A stretch of DNA of 12,810 bases from positions 1-12,810 of the forward strand of contig JAJRVB010000003.1 in the NCBI GenBank assembly GCA_024277515.1. The letters are read 5' to 3'. The first letter of the stretch is position 1; each line of letters opens with the position of its first letter. The position numbers and the translations under genes are program-made. Below, in pieces: positions 1 to 6,114 of the stretch. The notes beneath the pieces were generated by a model. That model worked only from the letters and a program-made list of their open reading frames with translations, made no database searches and had not been told where the DNA came from. Source of the stretch: Nitrospirota bacterium (GTDB lineage Bacteria > Nitrospirota > Thermodesulfovibrionia > UBA6902).

Positions 1-1
1 C

Positions 2-475
2 CTTACAAAGGGACTGGGTATGTGCGCCGGTTTTGATATATTAAATGTACGCGGGGCCACCGGATATATTGATACCAACTATATGGGAAAGGCGAATGCA
101 GCCCTCAGGGCCCTGAAGAAATATGACATTCTGTATGTACATGTTGAGGCCCCTGATGAGGCGGGACATAATGGCAGCATAAAAGACAAGATACAGGCGA
201 TTGAAGATTTTGACAGGCAGGTGGTGGGAACTATCCTGGAGGGGCTCAGAAAATTCGATGCATACAGCGTACTTCTGATGCCTGATCACTATACGCCTAT
301 CAGCCTGAAGACACATACGGATGACCCCGTGCCGTTTGTAATATTCAGGAGTCATATGACAGGGAACAATAAGGCGGCTGCCCGTAAATATTCAGAATAT
401 ATATGCAGAAGGAAGAATATCGCCGTATTTGACAGGGGATACCTTCTGATGGACTATTTTGTAAAGGGAAAATAA
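2..475 (+). CDS. apgM: 2,3-bisphosphoglycerate-independent phosphoglycerate mutase, archaeal type (C-terminal part)
   Basis: The reading frame is already open at base 2, so this is the last 157 residues of a gene starting before the window; family members are about 400 residues long. The enzyme interconverts 3- and 2-phosphoglycerate in cytoplasmic glycolysis/gluconeogenesis without a 2,3-bisphosphoglycerate cofactor, using the two-metal alkaline-phosphatase fold. Recognisable family segments are GATGYIDTNY, HVEAPDEAGHNG (its His and acidic residues belong to the metal site), IEDFDRQVVG, and MPDHYTPISLKTHTDDPVPF near the C-terminus, which supplies a further metal-binding Asp-His pair. It ends with TAA at 473-475. 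lysC follows after 77 bp in the same direction, a neighbourhood I associate with deep-branching anaerobes (memory, not checked). The ATG at 20 is internal and not the real start, because the family sequence continues upstream of it as LTKGLG. I am confident of the family. The missing N-terminus hides the nucleophilic Ser/Thr, so activity cannot be judged. Confidence 0.93.
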   Translation, partial: LTKGLGMCAGFDILNVRGATGYIDTNYMGKANAALRALKKYDILYVHVEAPDEAGHNGSIKDKIQAIEDFDRQVVGTILEGLRKFDAYSVLLMPDHYTPISLKTHTDDPVPFVIFRSHMTGNNKAAARKYSEYICRRKNIAVFDRGYLLMDYFVKGK

Positions 476-535
476 ATATAACAATGTTTATATGACAGAC
501 CAAAAATGTTAAAATTCAAACTCTGTATTCTATAT

Positions 536-542
536 AAGGCGG
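536..542 (+). promoter_or_regulatory. Ribosome-binding site deciding the TTG start of lysC
   Basis: AAGGCGG lies 10 nt upstream of the TTG at 553. It supports this rare start codon, from which translation gives MALIVQKYGGTSV, the normal N-terminus of aspartate kinases. No ATG or GTG nearby would keep the conserved KYGGTSV motif. The rest of the 476-552 gap is A/T-rich, and I see no convincing promoter or terminator hairpin in it. Confidence 0.65.
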
Positions 543-552
543 TAACCTGACA

Positions 553-1773
553 TTGGCCCTGATAGTGCAAAAATACGGCGGGACTTCCGTTGCTGACATT
601 GAAAGGATAAAGGCGGTAGCTGAAAGGGCTGCGTCCACTGCAAGACAGGGGAATAAAGTGATCGTGGTCGTGTCCGCTATGGCCGGTGAGACGGACAAAT
701 TCACAAAATACGCTCATGAGATAACTGATATGCCTGATGAACGGGAAATGGATTTGCTCCTTTCTTCAGGGGAAAGAGTGACCAGCGCCCTCATGGCCAT
801 GGCGATTCAGCAGCTGGGGCTGAAATCCATGAGTTTTACCGGGAGACAGGTCGGCATTATGACTGACAGTTCGCACACAAAGGCCGTGATTGAAGAGATC
901 GATGCAAGCCGGCTCAGGAAGGCCCTTGATGAAGGCAATATCCCGGTAGTCGCGGGTTTCCAGGGGATCAATGAATTTTCGGACGTGACGACACTTGGCC
1001 GGGGAGGATCGGACACTACTGCAGTCGCGATTGCCGCTGCCCTGTCAGCGGATGTCTGTGAAATATATACGGATGTTGTGGGAGTGTTTACCGCAGACCC
1101 GCGTATCGTTCCTGACGCAAGAAAAATGGAGCGGATATCGTATGATGAGATGCTGGAGATGGCGAGTCTCGGGGCAAAGGTCCTTAATGGACGTTCCGTT
1201 GAATTTGCCAAAAATTACAGTGTCCCCCTGGTAGTCCGTTCGAGTTTTAATCAAACTCCGGGAACACTCGTTACAATGGAGGATCGAGATATGGAAAAAA
1301 CAATTATCACAGGAATTACTCATGATAAAAATCAGGCAAGGATCACGTTGATGAGAGTGCCTGACAGGCCGGGGATTGCGTCAACCATTTTTGAGGCCAT
1401 TGCAGCCGCAAATATTAATGTTGATATGATAGTGCAGAATGTCAGCAGTGATGATAATGCAACGGACCTCTCCTTTACGGTATCAAAGGCGGACAGCAAT
1501 AAGGCATCCGGAATTATCAGGAAAGTGTCTGATGAGTTTGGAGGCAAAGGTGTCAGCATGAATAGTGATGTAGCAAAGGTTTCAATTGTCGGTGTAGGCA
1601 TGCAGTCGCATTTTGGAGTGGCTGCCAGGATGTTTGATACCCTTTCGAAGGCGGGCATAAATATCATGATGATCAGTACGTCCGAGATAAAGATATCATG
1701 CGTAGTTGATGTCAGCCGGATCGAGGAAGCGGTCAGGGCGCTTCATGATTCATTTAATCTTGATAAGTCTTAG
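553..1773 (+). CDS. lysC: Aspartate kinase (aspartokinase), Lys/Thr-type with two C-terminal ACT domains
   Basis: This cytoplasmic enzyme phosphorylates L-aspartate with ATP, the committed step to lysine/diaminopimelate, threonine and methionine. The 406 residues are the usual length of the short monofunctional class. An amino-acid-kinase domain fills about 1-235: KYGGTSV at 7-13 binds ATP and aspartate, GRGGSDTTA is at about 149-157, and a TDVVGVFTADPR segment follows. Many homologues have TDVDGV at that point, but the position varies in the family. Two ACT domains follow, at about 262-335 and 340-405; in this class they bind the feedback inhibitors lysine and/or threonine. The start is TTG with AAGGCGG 10 nt upstream, chosen because the conserved N-terminus begins there. 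An in-frame ATG at 1291 with its own strong ribosome-binding site probably also yields a separate ACT-only subunit (see that entry). cimA begins 26 bp downstream, so the two are probably cotranscribed. No leader peptide or lysine riboswitch fits in the 77-bp upstream gap. Confidence 0.97.
   Translation: MALIVQKYGGTSVADIERIKAVAERAASTARQGNKVIVVVSAMAGETDKFTKYAHEITDMPDEREMDLLLSSGERVTSALMAMAIQQLGLKSMSFTGRQVGIMTDSSHTKAVIEEIDASRLRKALDEGNIPVVAGFQGINEFSDVTTLGRGGSDTTAVAIAAALSADVCEIYTDVVGVFTADPRIVPDARKMERISYDEMLEMASLGAKVLNGRSVEFAKNYSVPLVVRSSFNQTPGTLVTMEDRDMEKTIITGITHDKNQARITLMRVPDRPGIASTIFEAIAAANINVDMIVQNVSSDDNATDLSFTVSKADSNKASGIIRKVSDEFGGKGVSMNSDVAKVSIVGVGMQSHFGVAARMFDTLSKAGINIMMISTSEIKISCVVDVSRIEEAVRALHDSFNLDKS
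1278..1283 (+). promoter_or_regulatory. Internal Shine-Dalgarno inside lysC
   Basis: GGAGGA lies 7 nt before an in-frame ATG at 1291, between the kinase and ACT parts of lysC. This match to the Shine-Dalgarno consensus is better than the one serving the gene's own TTG start. It occurs where Bacillus subtilis aspartokinase II and corynebacterial LysC have an internal start for the small subunit. Confidence 0.55.
1291..1773 (+). CDS. Probable in-frame beta subunit of aspartate kinase (ACT domains only)
   Basis: Translation from the ATG at 1291 (Met247 of LysC) would give a 160-residue protein, MEKTIITGITHDKN onward, holding both ACT domains and no catalytic domain. A GGAGGA sequence 7 nt upstream supports initiation. 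In B. subtilis aspartokinase II and Corynebacterium glutamicum LysC, the same gene makes an alpha chain of about 408-421 residues and an overlapping beta chain of about 160-170 residues, and the enzyme is alpha2beta2. Start position, length and domain content here match that arrangement closely. The beta chain would carry the effector-binding sites and stabilise the oligomer. A chance GGAGGA is possible because it also encodes part of Met-Glu-Asp. The call is inference from the motif and from known relatives. Confidence 0.5.
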   Translation: MEKTIITGITHDKNQARITLMRVPDRPGIASTIFEAIAAANINVDMIVQNVSSDDNATDLSFTVSKADSNKASGIIRKVSDEFGGKGVSMNSDVAKVSIVGVGMQSHFGVAARMFDTLSKAGINIMMISTSEIKISCVVDVSRIEEAVRALHDSFNLDKS

Positions 1774-1799
1774 ACGACCTGAAATACTGGAGAAAATAT

Positions 1800-3362
1800 A
1801 TGCGTAAAATCAGGATATACGATACTACTCTGAGGGACGGCGCCCAGGCTGAGGATGTCTCGTTTTCAGTTGAAGACAAGCTGAGGATATTGTCCAAACT
1901 GGATGAATTCGGGATCCATTATATTGAAGGAGGATGGCCCGGAGCCAACCCCAGGGATGCGGAGTTTTTCAATCAGGCAAAAAAGATCACGCTCAGACAT
2001 TCACGGCTCACTGCGTTTGGATCAACTCACAGGGCGTCATTGACAGCCGGCAGGGACCCTGGCATCAAAGAACTCCTTGCCGCAAAAACCGATGTTGTGA
2101 CGATCTTCGGCAAGACCTGGGACTTTCATGTGAGAGAGGCCCTGCGGGTGTCCAAGCAGGCCAATCTGGACCTGATTTACAATACAATAGCCTATCTGAA
2201 AAAGAGGGTCCCTGAGGTGTTTTTTGATGCAGAACACTTTTTTGACGGATACAGGGCCAATCCTGAGTATGCCCGGAAGACCCTTGAAGCGGCTGCTTCA
2301 GCAGGGGCGGATTGTCTTGTACTGTGCGATACGAACGGCGGCACCATGCCGGGTGACATTGGCGGCATAGTCCATGACATGGCCCGGAGCTTTGACATAG
2401 CGGTCGGCATCCATGCTCACAATGACTCTGAGTGCGCGGTGGCCAACTCACTTATTGCCGTTGAAAAAGGCGCTTCACATGTTCAGGGTACGATCAACGG
2501 ACTGGGTGAAAGGTGCGGCAATGCAAACCTGATTTCAGTCATTCCAGGCTTAAAGTTAAAGATGAAGTATTCATGTGTAACTGACGCTAAATTAAAGAAA
2601 ATAAAAGATGTGTCAAGGTATGTGTCCGAGATAGCTAACCTGCGCCATTTCAAGAGGCAGCCATATGTGGGAGACAGTGCATTTGCGCATAAGGGAGGCA
2701 TACATGTAAGCGCTATCCTGCGCCATCCAGAGACGTATGAACATATTCGTCCTGAACGGGTCGGGAATTACCAGAGGGTGCTGGTATCCGATCTTAGCGG
2801 AAAGAGTAATATTGTGAGAAAGATCAGGGATTTTAAATTAAAGATCGACCCTGATTCCCCGAGGGTGACGGAGGTCGTAAAAGACCTGAAACGTCTCGAA
2901 AACCAGGGCTTCCAGTTTGAGGGCGCTGAGGCGTCTCTTGAGCTTCTGATAAAAAAGACCTTTGGGCTGCACAGGAAATTCTTTGATCTCATCGGGTTCA
3001 GGGTTATTGTTGAAAAGAGGCGGGAGGGCGAAGAGCCTTTGAGTGAAGCCACTATAATGATACGGACTCCCCAGGGGGTGGAGCATACGGCCGCGGATGG
3101 TCATGGGCCTGTTAACGCGCTCGACAGGGCGCTGCGAAAGGCCCTCGAAAAATTTTATCCGCAGCTCAGGGACGTCTCGCTTATCGATTACAAGGTGCGT
3201 GTATTGACGGCCGGGAAGGGCACTGATACGAATGTACGGGTCCTGGTAGAGTCAGGAGACGGCAGGCACAAATGGGGGACGGTAGGCGTGTCAGAGAACA
3301 TTATAGAAGCTTCATGGCAGGCGCTTGTGGACAGTATTGAATATAAATTGCTGAGAGGATGA
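1800..3362 (+). CDS. cimA: (R)-citramalate synthase
   Basis: CimA condenses pyruvate with acetyl-CoA to (R)-citramalate, opening the threonine-independent route to 2-oxobutyrate and isoleucine. The 520-residue length fits the CimA branch of the LeuA/homocitrate synthase family. The N-terminal TIM barrel (about 1-290) shows DTTLRDGAQ at 8-16, the catalytic Arg/Asp segment; EGGWPGANP, typical of this branch; DTNGGTMPG; the metal-binding HAHND at 205-209; and GTINGLGERCGNANL. A linker follows with GDSAFAHKGGIHVSA, where one more catalytic His lies. The C-terminal 120 or so residues look like the LeuA dimer domain, which in relatives binds the end product (isoleucine for CimA). The ATG is preceded by TGGAG 7 nt upstream. 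It sits 26 bp after lysC in a probable operon. 2-Isopropylmalate synthase is the main alternative, but the EGGWPGANP and GAQAED context and the length favour CimA. Confidence 0.94.
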   Translation: MRKIRIYDTTLRDGAQAEDVSFSVEDKLRILSKLDEFGIHYIEGGWPGANPRDAEFFNQAKKITLRHSRLTAFGSTHRASLTAGRDPGIKELLAAKTDVVTIFGKTWDFHVREALRVSKQANLDLIYNTIAYLKKRVPEVFFDAEHFFDGYRANPEYARKTLEAAASAGADCLVLCDTNGGTMPGDIGGIVHDMARSFDIAVGIHAHNDSECAVANSLIAVEKGASHVQGTINGLGERCGNANLISVIPGLKLKMKYSCVTDAKLKKIKDVSRYVSEIANLRHFKRQPYVGDSAFAHKGGIHVSAILRHPETYEHIRPERVGNYQRVLVSDLSGKSNIVRKIRDFKLKIDPDSPRVTEVVKDLKRLENQGFQFEGAEASLELLIKKTFGLHRKFFDLIGFRVIVEKRREGEEPLSEATIMIRTPQGVEHTAADGHGPVNALDRALRKALEKFYPQLRDVSLIDYKVRVLTAGKGTDTNVRVLVESGDGRHKWGTVGVSENIIEASWQALVDSIEYKLLRG

Positions 3363-3371
3363 AGTGAGAAA

Positions 3372-3485
3372 AATGACAAATGTCAAAGCTCAAATTTCAA
3401 ATAGAAGCATAAGCTCAGGATTCAAATATTATTGCATTGAGACATTTGACATTCATTTGGCATTTGTTTTTTGACATTTGTCATT
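3372..3485 (+). repeat. Palindromic intergenic element (31-nt imperfect inverted arms)
   Basis: The gap between cimA and rseC holds an inverted repeat. The outer 16 bp of each arm, AATGACAAATGTCAAA at 3372-3387 and its reverse complement at 3470-3485, match perfectly. Extended to 31 nt (3372-3402 against 3455-3485), 26 positions pair, with a 52-nt loop between. Each arm also contains its own small dyad, TGACA-AA-TGTCA (3374-3385) and TGACA-TT-TGTCA (3472-3483), and another GACATTTG sits in the loop at 3441-3448. The sequence is A/T-rich and unlike the flanking genes. No T-run follows the right arm, so it is not an ordinary terminator. It resembles dispersed palindromic (REP/MITE-like) elements, but the paired dyads could also be protein-binding sites. 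Confidence 0.8.
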
Positions 3486-3498
3486 ATATTTCTAAATT

Positions 3499-3930
3499 AT
3501 GGTTGAAGAAACAGGCATAGTTAAGGCAATTGACGGGACCATGGCAACGGTCCTCGTACAAAAGAAAAGCGCTTGTGACGGCTGCACGGCACACGGGGCA
3601 TGTGAATCGACAAAAGAGGGGATGGAGATAGAGGCCTTTAATGCGGTACACGCCCATGAAGGCCAGAAGGTAAAAGTACTGATGACGTCCGGGGAATATC
3701 TCAGGGGGACCATGCTGATATACGGGTTTCCTCTTGTGCTGTTTGTTGCAGGGGCCATACTCGGTAAAAATGCTGGAGATAAATACTTCACAGACATGAA
3801 CTCGGACCTTATAGCCGCATTTTCCGGATTTGCCGCATTAATATTATCAATCCTCGGAATAAAAATATTAAGCAGAAAGCTGGAATCCAATACCAGGTTT
3901 CAGCCGGTTATTGAGGAAATAATAGAATGA
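3499..3930 (+). CDS. rseC: RseC/MucC-family membrane protein (SoxR-reducing system RseC-like)
   Basis: This 143-residue protein matches the RseC/MucC family. An N-terminal cytoplasmic beta-rich part opens with EETGIVKAIDGTMATVLV and carries a cysteine cluster, C26-x2-C29-x5-C35 (SACDGCTAHGAC). Two transmembrane helices follow, at about 72-90 and 104-124, with a short charged tail. In E. coli, RseC is tied to the sigma-E cascade and to the Rsx membrane complex that keeps SoxR reduced. In many anaerobes homologues accompany Rnf electron-transport genes. No rnf/rsx or rpoE gene is visible here, so the partner is unknown. The cysteines could hold an Fe-S cluster or metal (inference). The start is the only reasonable one: a TAA lies two codons upstream in frame, and the next ATG is at codon 15. 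It has no visible Shine-Dalgarno because the palindromic repeat ends 13 nt before the ATG. fusA-like follows after 49 bp. Confidence 0.85.
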   Translation: MVEETGIVKAIDGTMATVLVQKKSACDGCTAHGACESTKEGMEIEAFNAVHAHEGQKVKVLMTSGEYLRGTMLIYGFPLVLFVAGAILGKNAGDKYFTDMNSDLIAAFSGFAALILSILGIKILSRKLESNTRFQPVIEEIIE

Positions 3931-3979
3931 CAATTTGCGGGTCCGGAATTTATCACTACTAAACAGGGAGGGTTAACTT

Positions 3980-6067
3980 ATGGGTTTAGATGTTCGGAAG
4001 ATCAGAAATGTCGCAGTGATAGCTGGTGGTGGAGCCGGGAAGACATCACTTGTTGAGGCCGTTCTCTTTGATGCAAAGGCCACGGAAAGGATGGGGAATG
4101 TTGATGGAGGGAACACGGTAACAGACTTTGAGCCGGAGGAAATACAGCGCAAGCATTCAATATCATCAGCTACTGCATACTGTGACTGGAGCGGCCACAG
4201 AATAAACCTTATAGATACCCCGGGATTTATTAATTTTATAGAAGATACAAAATGCTGTCTAAGCGCCGTGGACGGTGCTGTTGTCATTGTCGGCGCCAGG
4301 GTAGGGGTAAAGCCGGAGACATGCAAGGTCTGGGAGTTTGCTGATCAGTATGATATCCAGAGGGTCCTTTTCATTAATAAAATGGAGAGGGAAAACGCCG
4401 ACTTTCAGAATGCAGTGGGAGGCGCTGAAAAATCGTTCGGTGTCTCTACTATCGTCCTCAATATTCCGATGGGTGCCGCGGCCGGATTTGAAGGGGTAAT
4501 AGACCTTTTGAAAATGAAGGCCGTAACTTTTAAGGACGGCGAACCGGCGGAAGGTGAAATCCCTGATTCATATCAGGCGGATGCCGCGGAATATCGCAAA
4601 CAGCTGGTTGAAAAAGTGGCGGAGACTGATGATGACCTGCTTGAAAAATATCTCGAGGGGACCGATCTCACGGACGAGGAAATACATAACGGCATTATGC
4701 AGGGAGCTATGTCCAGGGCCTTTATTCCTGTAGTGTGCGGCTCTGCTGCGGCCAATATAGGGATCCAGCAGCTCCTTGATACGATAATCTTTTGTCTCCC
4801 CTCTCCATTGGCCAGGGCAGAGATCTGTCCTGTAAAGGGGAAAAATCCCGGGAATGATGAAGAGGTTGTCAGGAATCCCGTGGCGGATGATCCTGTTTCT
4901 CTCCGTGTTTTTAAGACAATCGCCGATCCGTTTGCGGGTAAGCTGACTATATTCAGGGTATATTCAGGAACATTAAAGTCAGACTCCAGCTTATATAATA
5001 CGAGCCGTGATACCAAGGAGAAGATGGGCAACATGTTTTATCTGCTTGGGAAAAAACAGGTGCCGATCAGGGAGGCAGGCCCTGGAGAGATCGCAGCCGT
5101 TGCCAAGCTTAAGGAAGCCCAGACAGGCGATACACTGAGCGATCCCAAGGCCCCTGTGGTCTTTGAAAGGGTCAAGTTCGCCGATCCGATGATTTCCTAT
5201 GCCATGGAGCCGAAATCAAGGGGAGATGAGGACAAGATCAGCATGGGTCTGCAGCGTCTGCTTGAAGAAGACCCCACACTGAAATTCCATCGTGATGCCG
5301 AGTCCGGAGAAATGATCCTCGGAGGCATGGGGCAGATGCACCTTGAAGTTACCCTCGAGAAACTGAAGAGAAAGTTTGGAGTTGATGTGATCATGAAGAC
5401 GCCTAAAATTCCTTACAGGGAGACCATCAGGGCATCTTCAAGCGCCCAGGGCAAGTATAAGAAACAGTCGGGGGGAAGGGGACAGTTTGGTGACTGCTGG
5501 ATCAGGATTGAACCATTGCCGTCAGGGGGAGGGTTTGAATTCGTGAACGAGATAGTGGGCGGTGCAATCCCGAGACAATACATACCGGCAGTGGAAAAGG
5601 GGATCGTAGAAAAAATGAAGGACGGTCTGGTGGCCGGTTATCCGGTGATCGATATTAAAGCAACGCTATATGACGGATCATACCACAACGTTGACTCATC
5701 AGAAATGGCCTTCAAGATAGCGGGATCAATGGCGCTCCAGAAGGCCGCTCCAAAGGCAAAGGCCGTGATACTTGAACCGATCGTTAAGGTGGAAGTGAGC
5801 ACCCCTGAAGAGTTCCTCGGTAATGTCATAGGAGACCTGAATTCAAAACGGGGCAAGGTGCAGGGGGTAGAGTCGCTCCCGAACGGCACACAGAAGATCA
5901 GCGCCCTTGTCCCGATGGCGGAAATGCTTACGTATGCAAACCAGCTGAACGGACTGACAAGCGGACAGGGGATGTACGTGATGGAGCCTTCACACTATGA
6001 GGAAGTCCCTTCTCACATTGCCCAGAAACTGATTGAGGCAAGGGAAAAGGAAAAAGAGGAGGGGTAA
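3980..6067 (+). CDS. Elongation factor G-like translational GTPase with altered G motifs
   Basis: The 695 residues have the full EF-G layout: G domain about 1-290, domain II about 300-390, domain III about 395-470, domain IV about 470-600 (TPKIPYRETI, HNVDSSEMAFKIAGS) and domain V to about 685 (EPIVKVEVSTPEEFLG, GKVQGVE), then a charged tail. The P-loop is A15-GGGA-G20-K21-T22, against GHVDAGKT in true EF-G. Switch II reads D79-TPG-F83, with Phe where EF-G has the catalytic His. The guanine-specificity motif is N133-KM-E136 rather than NKMD. Non-canonical switch II residues are known in the paralogous EF-G-like/FusA2 group, so I assign it there and not as the main translocase. Its role (auxiliary ribosome factor, recycling or stress) cannot be told from sequence. 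GGGAGGG 7 nt before the ATG is a strong ribosome-binding site. It lies 49 bp after rseC and 47 bp before the activase, probably in the same transcript. Confidence 0.9.
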   Translation: MGLDVRKIRNVAVIAGGGAGKTSLVEAVLFDAKATERMGNVDGGNTVTDFEPEEIQRKHSISSATAYCDWSGHRINLIDTPGFINFIEDTKCCLSAVDGAVVIVGARVGVKPETCKVWEFADQYDIQRVLFINKMERENADFQNAVGGAEKSFGVSTIVLNIPMGAAAGFEGVIDLLKMKAVTFKDGEPAEGEIPDSYQADAAEYRKQLVEKVAETDDDLLEKYLEGTDLTDEEIHNGIMQGAMSRAFIPVVCGSAAANIGIQQLLDTIIFCLPSPLARAEICPVKGKNPGNDEEVVRNPVADDPVSLRVFKTIADPFAGKLTIFRVYSGTLKSDSSLYNTSRDTKEKMGNMFYLLGKKQVPIREAGPGEIAAVAKLKEAQTGDTLSDPKAPVVFERVKFADPMISYAMEPKSRGDEDKISMGLQRLLEEDPTLKFHRDAESGEMILGGMGQMHLEVTLEKLKRKFGVDVIMKTPKIPYRETIRASSSAQGKYKKQSGGRGQFGDCWIRIEPLPSGGGFEFVNEIVGGAIPRQYIPAVEKGIVEKMKDGLVAGYPVIDIKATLYDGSYHNVDSSEMAFKIAGSMALQKAAPKAKAVILEPIVKVEVSTPEEFLGNVIGDLNSKRGKVQGVESLPNGTQKISALVPMAEMLTYANQLNGLTSGQGMYVMEPSHYEEVPSHIAQKLIEAREKEKEEG

Positions 6068-6114
6068 ATTGCAAGCCCTTTCATTTTGTGATATATGATG
6101 TATAGGGACCGGAT

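Noticed and set aside
492..531. Possible promoter upstream of lysC (ATGACA and TATTCT)
   Set aside because: The two hexamers are 28 bp apart, far from the normal 16-18 bp, and the stretch is A/T-rich enough for chance matches.
1051..1110. TDVVGV in aspartate kinase as a disabling change from TDVDGV
   Set aside because: This position also varies (for example Pro or Ala) in active aspartate kinases, so it carries little weight.
807..1211. Long open frame on the minus strand inside lysC, and similar antisense frames in smc (11559-12011, 12123-12728)
   Set aside because: They are Ser/Leu-rich shadows of strongly conserved + strand genes, with no ribosome-binding site and no recognisable domain.
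3372..3485. Palindrome read as a rho-independent terminator for cimA
   Set aside because: The stem is A/T-rich with a 52-nt loop and no T-run follows the right arm, so it does not fit an intrinsic terminator.
3940..3949. GGTCCGGAAT shared with 10488-10497, as a possible dispersed regulatory site
   Set aside because: A 10-base match is expected many times by chance within 12.8 kb, and the contexts differ.
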